This document shows, in pieces, positions 42,687-56,693 of a stretch of DNA of 64,000 nucleotides (the stretch's first letter is position 1; the number at the start of each line of letters is the position of its first letter). The position numbers and the translations under genes are program-made. Source of the DNA: Bufo bufo (taxonomy: Eukaryota; Chordata; Amphibia; Anura; Bufonidae); NCBI RefSeq assembly GCF_905171765.1, contig NC_053390.1, positions 305,726,984 to 305,790,983 on the forward strand, read 5' to 3'. The notes under the pieces were generated by a model. The model saw only the letters and a program-made list of their open reading frames with translations, was not told the origin of the DNA and ran no database searches.

Positions 42687-42975
42687 CAGGGGCGGACTGG
42701 GAACTTAAAGTTGGCCCTGGAAAAAATACTAAAAGTGGCCCCGATTTGTAGTCGGGTCCAAATTGATGGAAGGCAGGGCGAGCAATACCATATTGTGGCA
42801 CATTATACCACCCCAACAGAGCCAAATACCACAGTCCATCACAAAATACTGCCAGCAGGACAAAATACATCCCCAAAAACTTCCACAGGCCGGCCATGAG
42901 GAGGGCTCAGGCGCCCCCCTTGACATCGGCCCATCGGGAAATTTCCCTGTAAGGTCTATGGCCAATCCGTCCCTG
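42687..42975. mobile_element. hAT-type MITE, 289 bp, 8-bp target duplication
   Basis: Ends CAGGGGCGGACTGG and, inverted, CCAATCCGTCCCTG. Flanks are GATTAGAT (42679-42686) and GATTAAAT (42976-42983), seven of eight identical. CAGGG ends and an eight-base duplication are diagnostic of hAT. Non-coding; frames up to 109 residues inside have no domain. Confidence 0.85.
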
Positions 42976-42983
42976 GATTAAAT

Positions 42984-43873
42984 AATCATGTCTAACAATA
43001 AACAAAATTTAGCATGCCGTGTTAGCCACTGTAGTTACAGACTGGTGTGAGTTTTTAAACTGTCTAAATATTAGACAGGGATAGTAAATCTGCCCCAATG
43101 TATTTGGTGGCCTCATGGCTGTATCTCAGCAGCAGATCTAGGAAAATAAGTATGGGCCTGTTGAATTTTATAACCTGCTGGGATATAAGTAACTATTATC
43201 AGCATCCTATCTTCCTCTACCATGTTCATAACTACCACGGCAGCGGGCACAGCAGCTGCTATGGGGCCCAACAACTAACCTCTAAAGGTGTCAAGAAAAA
43301 TTTAATACCACCCCATTCTAAGTTTAACTATGGAGCCTCAAGGGTACTTCTATTATCCCTTCTATGAGGCATAGCTTTTTGCGTTTCACTTGTGCAGTGA
43401 CATCACTACATTATTCCTGCACTGTGACAATTCCAGGGTTTTAACAACACTGAGTAGATTATTCCTGTACTGAACTTGATTTTCTTCCCCCAACAAAATG
43501 TGAAAAAAGGGTCTGAAGACTTTCTGAATGCACTGTATTTGCATTATCCCTGTACTATGGCATGAATGTGTGCCTTAGCCTTGTGCATCAGCGTACCTGC
43601 AATATAGGCAGACCACGCAACTGCTACGTGGCCTGGGTGGGGGGACCAGCATAAAACTTGCTCTTTTTTTCCACGTGTGAACACTGCAGTTTCACACAGC
43701 CACCACTAGGAGGAGCTCAAAACAAAGATATTATTATAACTCCTATGGTAGATGTATAAATTCCTATTCATTGAGCCCCCCCTAGTGGTGGCTGCAAGCA
43801 GCCAGCTAAGCTTTGTAATAGAAGTGAAGCAAGAGATTTATAAATGTATTTATGCCAGTTTTCCAGAGTAAAT
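42984..43873. other. Intron-like sequence with a Tc1 end relic and a small hairpin
   Basis: 'gggtctgaagactttctgaa' followed by 'tgcactgta' (43508-43537) is the inverted-repeat end of a Tc1-type element with nothing else left. 'gccaccactaggaggagctc' (43699) and 'gagccccccctagtggtggc' (43772) are complementary and form a hairpin of a MITE relic. The remainder is unassigned. TA at 43873-43874 starts the next element. Confidence 0.55.
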
Positions 43874-43874
43874 A

Positions 43875-45287
<1,413 letters not shown>

Positions 45288-45291
45288 TTAA

Positions 45292-48200
45292 CCGCCTCCG
45301 GACCGCCTAACGCAGGATCGCGTTCCGGAGGCGGCAGCCCTGCGCACACTCACGCATATACGCGTCATCTCGCGAGACGCGAGATTTCCTGTGAATGCGC
45401 GCACACAGGCGCGCGTGTTCACAGGATTGGAAGGTAAGCGAGTGGATCTCCAGCCTGCCAGCGGCGATCGTTTGCTGGCAGGCTGGAGATTTGATTTTTT
45501 TAACCCCTAACAGGTATATTAGACGCTGTTTTGATAACAGCGTCTAATATACCTTCTACCTGGTCCTCTGGTGGTCCCTTTTGTTTGGATCGACCACCAG
45601 AGGACACAGGTAGCTCAGTAAAGTAGCACCAAACACCACTACACTACACTACACCCCCCCTGTCACTTATTAACCCCTTATGAACCCCTGATCACCCCTG
45701 ATCACCCCATATAGACTCCCTGATCACCCCCCTGTCATTGATCACCCCCCTGTCATTGATCACCCCCCTGTAAGGCTCCATTCAGATGTCCGTATGATTT
45801 TACGGATCCACTGATACATGGATCGGATCCGCAAAACGCATACGGACGTCTGAATGGAGCCTTACAGGGGGGTGATCAATGACGGGGGGGTGATCACCCC
45901 ATATAGACTCCCTGATCACCCCCCTGTCATTGATCACCCCCCTGTCATTGATCACCCCCCTGTAAGGCTGCATTCAGATGTCTTTATGATTTTTACGGAT
46001 CCACTGATACATGGATCGGATCCGCAAAACACATACGGACATCTGAATGGAGCCTTACAGGGGGGTGATCACCCCATATAGACTCCCTGATCACCCCCCT
46101 GTCATTGATCACCCCCCTGTAAGGCTGCATTCAGATGTCCGTATGATTTTTACGGATCCACTGATACATGGATCGGATCCGCAAAACACATACGGACATT
46201 TGAATGGAGCCTTACAGGGGGGTGATCACCCCATATAGACTCCCTGATCACCCCCCTGTCATTGATCACCCCCCTGTCATTGATCACACCCCTGTCATTG
46301 ATCACCACCTGTAAGGCTGCATTCAGATGTCCGTATGATTTTTACGGATCCACGGATACATGGATCAGATCCGCAAAACACATACGGACGTCTGAATGGA
46401 GCCTTACAGGGGGGTGATCAATGACAGGGGGGTGATCACCCCATATAGACTCCCTGATCACCCCCCTGTCATTGATCACCCCCGTGTCATTGATCACCCC
46501 CCTGTAAGGCTCCATTCAGACATTTTTTTGGCCCAAGTTAGCGGAAATTATTATTTTTTTTCTTACAAAGTCTCATATTCCACTAACTTGTGTCAAAAAA
46601 TAAAATCTCACATGAACTCACCATACCCCTCACGGAATCCAAATGCGTAAACATTTTTAGACGTTTATATTCCAGACTTCTTCTCACGCTTTAGGGCCCC
46701 TAGAATGCCAGGGCAGTATAAATACCCCACATGTGACCCCATTTCGGAAAGAAGAGACCCCAAGGTATTCCGTGAGGGGCATATTGAGTCCATGAAAGAT
46801 TGAAATTTTTGTCCCAAGTTAGCGGAAAGGGAGACTTTGTGAGAAAAAAATAAATAAAATCAATTTCCGCTAACTTGTGCCAAAAAAAAAAAAATTCTAT
46901 GAACTCGCCATGCCCCTCATTGAATACCTTGGGGTGTCTTCTTTCCAAAATGGGGTCACATGTGGGGTATTTATACTGCCCTGGCATTCTAGGGGCCCTA
47001 AAGCGTGAGAAGAAGTCTGGGATCCAAATGTCTAAAAATGCCCTCATAAAAGGAATGTGGGCCCCTTTGCGCATCTAGGCTGCAAAAAAGTGTCACACAT
47101 CTGGTATCGCCGTACTCAGGAGAAGTTGGGGAATGTGTTTTGGGGTGTCATTTTACATATACCCATGCTGGGTGAGATAAATATCTTGGTCAAATGCCAA
47201 CTTTGTATAAAAATTGGGAAAAGTTGTCTTTTGCCGAGATATTTCTCTCACCCAGCATGGGTATATGTAAAAAGACACCCCAAAACACATTTCCCAACTT
47301 CTCCTGAATACGGCGATACCACATGTGCGACACTTTTTTGCAGCCTAGGTGGGCAAAAGGGCCCACATTCCAAAGAGCACCTTTCGGATTTCACAGGTCA
47401 TTTACCTACTTACCACACATTAGGGCCCCTAGAATGCCAGGGCAGTATAACTACCCCACAAGTGACCCCATTTTGGAATGAAGACACCCCAAGGTATTCC
47501 GTGAGGGGCATGGCGAGTTCCTAGAATTTTATATACCTTGGGGTGTCTTCTTTCCAAAATGGGGTCACTTGTGGGGTAGTTATACTGCCCTGGAATTTTA
47601 GGGGCCGAATGCGTGAGAAGTGGTTTGAAATCAAAATCTGTAAAAAATGGCCAGTGAAATCCGAAAGGTGCTCTTTGGAATGTGGGCCCCTTTGCCCACC
47701 TAGGCTGCAAAAAAGTGTCACACATGTGGTATCCCCATACTCAGGAGAAGTTGGGCAATGTGTTTTGGGGTGTCTTTTTACATATACCCATGCTGGGTGA
47801 GAGAAATATCTTGGCAAAAGACAACTTTTCCCATTTTTTTATACAAAGTTGGCATTTGACCAAGATATTTATCTCACCCAGCATGGGCATATGTAAAATG
47901 ACACCCCAAAACACATTGCCCAACTTCTCCTGAGTACGGGGATACCAGATGTGTGACACTTTTTTGCAGCCTAGGTGGGCAAAGGGGCCCACATTCCAAA
48001 GAGCACCTTTCGGATTTCACCGGCCATTTTTTACAGATTTTGATTTCAAACTCCTTACCACACATTAGGGCCCCTAGAATCCCAGGGCAGTATAACTACC
48101 CCACAAGTGACCCCATTTTGGAAAGAAGACACCCCAAGGTATTCGCTGATGGGCATAGTGAGTTCATGGAAGTTTTTATTTTTTGTCACAAGTTAGTGGA

Positions 48201-49518
48201 ATATGAGACTTTGTAAGAAAAAAAAAAAAAAAAATCATCATTTTCCGCTAACTTGTGACAAAAAATAAAAAATTCTAGGAACTCGCCATGCCCCTCACGG
48301 AATACCTTGGGGTGTCTTCTTTCCAAAATGGGGTCACTTGTGGGGTAGTTATACTGCCCTGGCATTCTAGGGGCCCAAATGTGTGGTAAGTAGTTTGAAA
48401 TCAAAATCTGTAAAAAATGGCCGGTGAAATCCGAAAGGTGCTCTTTGGAATGTGGGCCCCTTTGCCCACCTAGGCTGCAAAAAAGTGTCACACATGTGGT
48501 ATCTCCGTACTCAGGAGAAGTTGGGGAATGTGTTTTGGGGTGTCATTTTACATATACCCATGCTGGGTGAGATAAATATCTTGGTCAAATGCCAACTTTG
48601 TATATAAAAATGGGAAAAGTTGTCTTTTGCCAAGATATTTCTCTCACCCAGCATGGGTATATGTAAAATGACAGCCCAAAACACATTGCCCAACTTCTCC
48701 TGAGTACAGAGATACCACATGTGTGACACTTTTTTGCAGCCTAGGTGGGCAAAGGGGCCCACATTCCAAAGAGCACCTTTCGGATTTCACCGGCCATTTT
48801 TTACAGATTTTGATTTCAAACTACTTTGCACGCATTTGGGCCCCTAAAATACCAGGGCAGTATAACTACCCCACAAGTGACCCCATTTTGGAAAGAAGAC
48901 ACCCCAAGGTATTCGCTGATGGGCATAGTGAGTTCATAGAAGTTTTTATTTTTTGTCACAAGTTAGTGGAATATGAGACTTTGTAAGAAAAAAAAGAAAA
49001 AATCATAATTTTCCGCTAACTTGTGACAAAAAATAAAAAGTTCTATGAACTCACTGTGCCCATCAGCGAATACCTTAGGGTGTCTACTTTCCGAAATGGG
49101 GTCATTTGTGGGGTGTTTGTACTGTCTGGGCATTGTAGAACCTCAGAAAACATGACAGGTGCTCAGAAAGTCAGAGCTGCTTCAAAAAGCGGAAATTCAC
49201 ATTTTTGTACCATAGTTTGTAAACGCTATAACTTTTACCCAAACCATTTTTTTTTTACCCAAACATTTTTTTTTTATCAAAGACATGTAGAACAATAATT
49301 TTAGAGAAAAATTTATATATGGATGTCGTTTTTGTTGCAAAATTTTACAACTGAAAGTGAAAAATGTCATTTTTTTGCAAAAAAAATCGTTAAATTTCGA
49401 TTAATAACAAAAAAAGTAAAAATGTCAGCAGCAATGAAATACCACCAAATGAAAGCTCTATTAGTGAGAAGAAAAGGAGGTAAAATTCATTTGGGTGGTA
49501 AGTTGCATGACCGAGCAA
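45292..49518 (-). mobile_element. TTAA-flanked non-autonomous element, copy 2 (reverse orientation)
   Basis: The reverse complement of 21298-26938 in the same order: right-end palindromes (45292-45650), minisatellite (45650-46520, about five units), alternating inverted array (46540-49060) and left unique part, ending at 49518. The left 85 bp including the terminal tip and TTAA are missing there, where PLE-like sequence begins. The intact tip joins TTAA 45288-45291 in the Tc1. Differences in unit number from copy 1 show independent expansion or contraction. Confidence 0.85.
46540..49060. repeat. Alternating inverted-repeat array in copy 2
   Basis: The same block structure as at 21750-24350. 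Equivalent blocks on the plus strand at 47953 and 48723 are 770 bp apart, with inverted copies between them. Symmetry centres lie near 47200, 47530, 47840, 48220, 48610 and 48995. One junction near 47530 lacks the A/T-rich centre, so part of a block is deleted. Confidence 0.85.
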
Positions 49519-49790
49519 CTCTTCCGATGAAATCAATTTCTCTTCAAAAGATTCAATTCTTCAATAAACTCATTAGAGGAATCGCCCTGTAGGCGGCCAT
49601 AGCACCCAATATCATTGAGAAGACAACCACACATCCCACTATAGAGGATGTGGTCTATGATCACAATGTTTCCCCCCTTATCGCAGGCTTCACAATGATA
49701 TTGTTGTCCCTTTGTAGCCCAGTCAAGGCGTCCCTCTCTTGTCTGGTAAGATTACATCCCCTTCCCCCCCCCCCCCCCTCTACCCCCTTG
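49519..49790 (-). pseudogene. PLE reverse transcriptase fragment
   Basis: On the minus strand the frame reads ACDKGGNIVIIDHILYSGMC, then LLNDIGCYGRLQGDSS and FIEELNLL. This corresponds to the N-terminal RT motif of vertebrate PLEs (ADKGG.IVI.D...Y) and matches the domain seen in the PLE at 19090 (GGAIVLLEAAKY) while clearly differing in sequence. No further RT motifs follow; it stops at a C-rich run (49757-49780). Confidence 0.7.
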
Positions 49791-50992
49791 GGGCTTCTAC
49801 CGTCCTGTTATTCCCTTTTCATAAATAGACCTTGAACACTATTGCTCTATAGAGTCTACCCCATGGCCACATAATTGAGTATTTAGTAAATTATGAATGG
49901 GGAGCATTGTATAATAATAGCACTGTGACCGGATAGGACCGATTGGCATATCTATTTATGTGGTTTGGCATATCCATTTATGTGTTTTGGCAGCATATGG
50001 TCATTCTTTAATGTTCCGGTTATAAGACATAATTGATCAGTAACTGTTTGTACATTCCGGAGCATGAATCAAATAGGATGGTGTCATTTCCGGTCCGGGA
50101 CTGGGAGTAGAGTATCAGCCTATGAATCGCTTGGTGGAACGCATGTGTTTAGCCTATCTAGGGTCATATAGGGAATTGTCTAGGTCATTTATTTTATACT
50201 ATATTCCATAAGGGTGACCTTGGTTATTGGATATCATTCACTAAGAACCTTCTGTCATCACTATCCCTGGACCATCCCCTTTTTCATCATTACTGGTTGT
50301 CCATTTAGTCGAGAATCACTTCATCTAACGTGATTTCAGCTAACCGTGAGTAAATACTGAGTATTTTAGTACTGAGCGTGACTATATAGCTTGTCTGTTT
50401 ATCCTATGTGATTTTAGCTAACCGTGATTAAACACTGAGTATATCTAATGCTGAGTGCGATTACATAGTTCATGTTGTATGTGCTTTCTTGACCCTCTTT
50501 TTGAACGTAGTCTGGCTGTAGGCCATTTTTTAAGCAAATTTATTAAAAGGTATATTTTAATTTGGGAAGGTGTTCATGGTTATATTAGTGATAAATTTGA
50601 GTCAATATGTTTTACCTTTATTTATAAAAAAAAAAAAAGTTTGAATAATTTGCATTTTGATTTTTAGAAATTTGAATTTCTCTGCTTTTAAAGCAGATAG
50701 TGATACCTCAAAATAGTTATTACTTTACATTTCCCTTATGTCTAATGTTGGCATCATTTTGTAAATTTTATTTTATTATTTTAATTTTTTTAAGATGTTA
50801 GAAGGCTTAGAATTTTAAAAGCAGTATCTTAAAATGTTTAAGAACATTTCCAAAACCCACTTTTTTTAAGGACCAGTTAATTTATGAAGTCACTTTGATG
50901 CTTACATAGCAGAAACTACCCATAAATTACCCCATTTTAGAAACTACACCCTTTAAGTTATTTAAAACTGATTTTACTTTGTTAACCATTAA
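49791..50992. other. Unassigned; short tandem duplication
   Basis: A unit of about 85-100 bp ('tgatttcagctaaccgtgag' / 'tgattttagctaaccgtgat', then 'tgagt(g/a)cga') occurs twice at about 50325 and 50405. The rest is A/T-rich with no coding potential; 50890-50990 ('accccattttagaaactaca') resembles remnants of an old TTAA-type element. Confidence 0.45.
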
Positions 50993-51325
50993 GGCCTCAT
51001 GCACACGACCGTATTTTGTTTCCGTGTCCGTTCCATTTTTTTTGCGGATAGGATGCGGACCCATTCATTTCAATGGATCCGCAAAAAACGCGGACAGCAC
51101 ACCGTGTGCTGTCCGCATCAGTATGTCCGTTCCGTTGCTCCGCAAAAAAAATAGTGCATGTCCTATTTTTTTTTAGTTTGCGGACAAGGATAGGCATTAT
51201 TACAATGGATCCGCAAAAAAAACGGATCCGCAAAAAAAACGGATGCCATACGTAGAGTCCCCCGTTTTTTTTGCGAATCCGCAATTTGCGGACCGCAAAA
51301 CACATACGGTCGTGTGCATGTAGCC
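50993..51325. mobile_element. Harbinger-like MITE, 333 bp, target TAA
   Basis: Ends GGCCTCATGCACACGACCGTA and inverted TACGGTCGTGTGCATGTAGCC, with TAA at 50990-50992 and 51326-51328. The interior is made of 'ggatccgcaaaaaa' inverted motifs. A partial relative begins at 57935 ('gggctcatgcacacgaatgt'). Non-coding. Confidence 0.85.
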
Positions 51326-51328
51326 TAA

Positions 51329-53180
51329 GGTGTTCCACAAGAATGAAAGGAAAATAGAGATAAAATTTCTAAATTTCACTTTTTTTTGCACATTTTCCAT
51401 TTTAATAAATTTTTCCTGTAACACAGCAAGGGTTAACAGCCCAACAAAACTCTATGTATAATATTTATTACCTTCATTCTGCATTTTACAGAAACACCCC
51501 ATATGTGTTCATAAAATACTGTATGGGCACAACGCAGGGCTCAGAAGGGAAAGAGCACCATATGGTTTTTGGACTGCAGATTTCACTGGGATAATTTTAA
51601 GTTGCTATGTCACTTTAGAAGACCACCTGATGCACCCCTGCAGTAGAAACTCCTAAAACATAACTCCATTTTAGAAAACTACAGGATAAGGTACTATTTT
51701 GGGGTACATATGATTTCTGATCGCTCAATATTATGCTTTTTGTTAGACAAGGTAACCAAAAATGGCTGTTCTGTCACAGGTTTTATTTTTTTGTTTTTAC
51801 AGGGTTCATCTGACAGGATAGGTCATGTGTTATTTTTATAGAGCAGGTCGTTACGGATGCAACAATACCAAATATGTGTATTTGAATTTTTTTGGTTTCA
51901 GTTTTACACAATAAAGCATTTTTGAAAAGAAATCATGTTTTTGTGTCTGCATTTTCTGCAAGCCATTTATTTTATTTTTTTTCGTTTCGTTTTTTGTGGG
52001 AAGAGTAGACGTTTTTATTGGTACTATTTTGGGGTACATATGACTTTTATGGCACGGTTTTAATTAATTATTTTTTTTTACAGCATTGACCTGAATTTAA
52101 AAATTTGTTTACTTTTACCCACCCGATCAGGGTGCCATACCTGTACTGCGCTGGGATTTAAGTCACGTCCTGCAGCACCTTACAGGTATGGCGCTGGTAT
52201 CCTACAGGTAAAAAAAAAAATCAAAAACATAAATTTGTCAGAAATCTGGGGAGTTGCACATGTTCTGCATTACCTGTGGGTGATTCACGCACATGCACTG
52301 GGAAACTAGGTGCAGGGGCCCATAGTAAGTTCCCTATGTGATCTGTGTATGCCCCTGGCCTTGTGTGTTAGGGAGAACAATCATAAGCTTTTCTGAACAT
52401 GTTGTTAAAAGGGGATAAACATGCACACCCACAGAAATGACCTAATTCTGCTGTCTGATTAACTCACTAGGACATAACATGCATTCATTTCTCATTAAAA
52501 CATTCAGACATGCTGTAAAATACAAAGGTTTGTTATCTTGGAAACTGAACCATATTTCCATAAGCAAGTTACTTCATCTCCTGAAGTAATTTATTTACAT
52601 TTCTTTTAGCGGAATATTTTATTAGTTTGTGGACTCGCTGGTAAATGTGATTTAATAATTCTGAAATATTTGTGTCTAGAATCTGTGTGAATTGATTCTG
52701 AACTAACAGGATTCTTCATAGTTTTGCGATTTGCTTAAAATTGGAGGGAGAAAAACAGGAGGGGGGAAGAAGATGGAGGATCGCATGACCCTGGGAGGGG
52801 TGGGGGAGTTAGTCCTGATTGGCTCAGAGGTTGACAGACAGCCTGTGAACCAATCTGGGGGGATCTTGAAAAGTCTTTCAGGCTCTGGGCTGGAGAGATG
52901 CTATGCTGTGCGCAATCGTACAATCTGAAAGCATGTGTGTTTGCTAAGTTTGCCAAAAAACTATTACAGAAAGTATAGGGACATAATTAAGTAGATTTAG
53001 GGTTTATTTAGGGAGTGACTGATCAGTCAGAGTTGTGTATTTCATAATGCTGCTAGATAGTGAAAATTTCATGTTGCACTGAAAAATCTGCAATCAAATC
53101 AACAAAACCAAGCAACAACCTCATTTTTTTCTGTGCATGGACAGCCAACCTCAAGTTTCTACAGTTCATAACTGTTTTAT
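51329..53180. other. Old repeat remnant and possible hAT-C promoter region
   Basis: 51440-52140 reads like a decayed member of a long interspersed element ('ggtactattttggggtacat' occurs twice, at 51691 and 52020). At 52745-52930 a purine-rich block with 'ctgattggctc' and 'gaaccaatctg' (inverted and direct CCAAT) resembles the promoter-like part of hAT-B. It would fit the 5' region of the hAT-C element whose array follows. No ORF of interest. Confidence 0.4.
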
Positions 53181-53459
53181 AGGCTTATTGCCAGCACCTC
53201 CAGCATCAATAGCAATACATTATGATGCAAACACTGAGCAATTGCCCCTCTTCTTCTTTTTCTAATAACCATACCATATATTATTAGTGAGCGCGTTGTG
53301 CTGCAATAACAGCATTTACTGTATATACCAGTTATCCGTTAATGCATTTTATTGCATCAAGATACTATCCATTATTGAGTGTCTTGTGTTGCAATAACAG
53401 AATTTATATACCAGTTTCATTACAAGCCTTGTGATATATCAAGATACTGTACATTATTA

Positions 53460-55022
53460 CACTGCGTGCAGAATTATTAGGCAAATGAGTATTTTGACCA
53501 CATCATCCTCTTTATGCATGTTGTCTTACTCCAAGCTGTATAGGCTCGAAAGCCTACTACCAATTAAGCATATTAGGTGATGTGCATCTCTGTAATGAGA
53601 AGGGGTGTGGTCTAATGACATCAACACCCTATATTAGGTGTGCATAATTATTAGGCAACTTCCTTTCCTTTGGCAAAATGGGTCAAAAGAAGGACTTGAC
53701 AGGCTCAGAAAAGTCAAAAATAGTGAGATATCTCGCAGAGGGATGCAGCACTCTTAAAATTGCAAAGCTTCTGAAGCGTGATCATCGAACAATCAAGCGT
53801 TTCATTCAAAATAGTCAACAGGGTCGCAAGAAGCGTGTGGAAAAACCAAGGCGCAAAATAACTGCCCATGAACTGAGAAAAGTCAAGCGTGCAGCTGCCA
53901 AGATGCCACTTGCCACCAGTTTGGCCATATTTCAGAGCTGCAACATCACTGGAGTGCCCAAAAGCACAAGGTGTGCAATACTCAGAGACATGGCCAAGGT
54001 AAGAAAGGCTGAAAGACGACCACCACTGAACAAGACACACAAGCTGAAACGTTAAGACTGGGCCAAGAAATATCTCAAGACTGATTTTTCTAAGGTTTTA
54101 TGGACTGATGAAATGAGAGTGAGTCTTGATGGGCCAGATGGATGGGCCCATGGCTGGATTGGTAAAGGGCAGAGAGCTCCAGTCCGACTCAGACGCCAGC
54201 AAGGTGGAGGTGGAGTACTAGTTTGGGCTGGTATCATCAAAGATGAGCTTGTGGGGCCTTTTCGGGTTGAGGATGGAGTCAAGCTCAACTCCCAGTCCTA
54301 CTGCCAGTTTCTGGAAGACACCTTCTTCAAGCAGTGGTACAGGAAGAAGTCTGCATCCTTCAAGAAAAACATGATTTTAATGCAGGACAATGCTCCATCA
54401 CACGCGTCCAAGTACTCCACAGCGTGGCTGGCAAGAAAGGGTATAAAAGAAGAAAATCTAATGACATGGCCTCCTTGTTCACCTAATCTGAACCCCATTG
54501 AGAACCTGTGGTCCATCATCAAATGTGAGATTTACAAGGAGGGAAAACAGTACACCTCTCTGAACAGTGTCTGGGAGGCTGTGGTTGCTGCTGCACACAA
54601 TGTTGATGGTGAACAGATCAAAACACTGACAGAATCCATGGATGGCAGGCTTTTGAGTGTCCTTGCAAAGAAAGGTGGCTATATTGGTCACTGATTTGTT
54701 TTTGTTTTGTTTTTGAATGTCAGAAATGTATATTTGTGAATGTTGAGATGTTATATTGGTTTCACTGGTAAAAATAAATAATTGAAATGGGTATATATTT
54801 GTTTTTTGTTAAGTTGCCTAATAATTATGCACAGTAATAGTCACCTGCACACACAGATATCCCCCTAAAATAGCTAAAACTAAAAACAAACTAAAAACTA
54901 CTTCCAAAAATATTCAGCTTTGATATTAATGAGTTTTTTGGGTTCATTGAGAACATGGTTGTTGTTCAATAATAAAATTAATCCTCAAAAATACAACTTG
55001 CCTAATAATTCTGCACTCCCTG
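53460..55022 (+). mobile_element. Tc1/mariner element, DD37E lineage, 1563 bp, complete ends
   Basis: Outer ends CACTGCGTGCAGAATTATTA and, inverted, CAGGGAGTGCAGAATTATTA lie between TA at 53458-53459 and 55023-55024. A second internal pair ('gtgcataattattaggcaac' at 53639 and its complement near 54810) gives an IR/DR arrangement with two transposase-binding repeats per end, as in several Tc1-like elements. It encodes one transposase with a single nonsense codon. The spacing of 37 residues between the second Asp and the Glu places it in the DD37E group (known as TRT). Confidence 0.9.
53678..54694 (+). pseudogene. DD37E transposase, one in-frame stop
   Basis: 338 codons from MGQKKDLTGSEK to KKGGYIGH, interrupted only by TAA at 54053-54055 (KLKR-stop-DWAKK). 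A single C-to-T change of CAA (Gln) would explain it. Helix-turn-helix: CSTLKIAKLLKRDHRTIKRF, with a second DNA-binding half around TGVPKSTRCAILRD. Catalytic: WTDEMRVSLDG (Asp), GGGGVLVWAG, LMQDNAPSHAS (Asp), [11 protein letters not shown] (Glu; the usual Asp before Leu-Asn is Asn here). The two halves could be translated separately but not as one enzyme. Confidence 0.92.
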
Positions 55023-55459
55023 TAGTGAAAGAGTTGTGCTGCAGTAACAGCATTTACAGTATATACTGTACCTGTTTCATTCCATGCACTGTATTGCATC
55101 AAGATACCGTGCATTATTAGTGAACGTGTTGTGCTGCAATAACATTTACAGTACATACCTGTTTCATTACATGTATTGTATTACATCAAGATACCATACA
55201 TTATTAGTGAATTTGTTGTGCGGCAGTATCAGCGATTATATACTTGTTTCATTACATGTACTGTATTGCGTCAAGATACTGTGCATTGTTAGTGAATATA
55301 TTGTGCTGCAATAACAGAATTATATACCTGTTTCATCACACGCATTGTAAACTATCAATACCAGTATGAAATGTGCGTGTAGATGTGGATGAATGTTAAA
55401 TTGCTGCTCTGTCTGTAAATTAAAGAAAAACACTTGCAATTTTGCTAATACTGTTTAAT

Positions 55460-56690
55460 AATCTGTGTACCAAACCTGTGACTTTTCATTTATAGGCCTC
55501 ATAATAAAATGTCTGGTAAAAGGAACACTGGAAAATGAAATGCCTCATCATCCGGGAGTCAGAATGTGGGTTGCTGTAAAAGCACAAACAGCCGTAGCAG
55601 CAGCACCACCACTGCTCTGTTGCAGCACGACACTGCATCACTCCATCCCTTGGGAAAATAGAACTGGCCACCAGCAATTGGGACAAGAGTGTCCTCCTTC
55701 TTCTGGTCTCCTTTGCAGCAGCCAAGCCACATCTACATGCAGTACAGTGTCCCTGTCATTGTCATCATCAGTTACTGCTTGCACTACTCCTCCTCCTCTG
55801 CCTAATCCACTCCGTCATCAGCCATCAATAAAAGAATGTGTGGCAAGGAATCAACTATACATGCCCAGCAATCAGCTGTTGTGCTGCCTTTTGGAAACTG
55901 ACAACTCACCCTTGCTGGAAGATACCTAGCCGCCATTATTTCTGCAAAAAGGGAAGGCAGCAGAAGAACAGCTTCTGCATCTTGCTGGCCACCTTGTAGC
56001 TGTTGGGGACTTACATGGATATGTCCCATGGAGGAGGAGGAAATACCACTGGAGACGGAGGAGGAGTGGGTGGTGGAGGAGCACAAGATTGATGATGATG
56101 ACAACACTGGCCAGGACAACCAATCATTACAGTGGGGGCAGAGCTAGAAAGAACTGGGTCCTTGGGCATACTGATACTGGTGAGCATGGCAAGCTATGTG
56201 CTTGCTTGCTTACTTAGTGACAGGTGTATCCTTACCATCAAGCAATCTGATTATTACTGGATAGCCATGTTTTTAGACCCTTACTATCAAAGAAAATGGG
56301 GGAATGTTTTACTGTTGCTGAAAGGTAGGCCAAAATGCTGTATTACCAGGAAACACTGTGTGAGCAGCTTGCCGCTGTTTTTGGCGAGCAGATGCCTGCT
56401 GCTGTCGTGTCTGAGGCCCCTCTCCACCCCCTGCAGAGTCACCCACCTCCAATGGTCTATGATACAACAAAAAGCAGAAGCCGAAGCAGCAGCCAGTTTA
56501 GTATCCTCAACATGATGGAGCAATTTTTCCATGTGCCACACTAGGCTGAGGCAAATCACTGGACTGTGGCCTTTCTTCACGTTTCATGGACTTCTGGACA
56601 ACCAGATTGGAACAGTGACCAGAACTGGCCCAGTTTGCTGTCGGTGTACTGTCTTGTCCAGCCGCCAGTGTCAGAAAGTGTGTTCCACAA
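55460..56690 (+). pseudogene. hAT-C transposase relic
   Basis: Decayed frames read SDYYWIAMFLDPYYQRK (the hAT 'LDP' block) and, near the end, VLSCPAASV, the core of the C-terminal dimerisation domain, in a different frame. Ser/Pro-rich linkers (55700-55830) contain KECVARNQLY-like sequence. Stops and shifts are frequent, and the catalytic Asp and RW blocks are not found. Together with the array upstream it represents an old BED-type hAT. A MITE abuts at about 56694. Confidence 0.6.
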
Positions 56691-56693
56691 AGT

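Larger units (their letters stand above)
53190..55390. repeat. Tandem array of about 91-bp units (hAT-C), host of the DD37E insertion
   Basis: Units contain 'attattagtgaacgtgttgt', 'gctgcaataacagcatttac' and 'cctgtttcattacatgtatt'. Two to three units precede (53280-53457) and four to five follow (55025-55380) the Tc1-type element. Removing 53460-55022 and one TA joins the array in register. Position upstream of a hAT transposase relic parallels the arrays in hAT-B and hAT-D. Confidence 0.85.

Noticed and set aside
55465..55929. A new Ser/Pro-rich protein gene
   Set aside because: Position between a hAT array and a hAT dimerisation-domain relic, plus stops, indicate decayed transposase linker.
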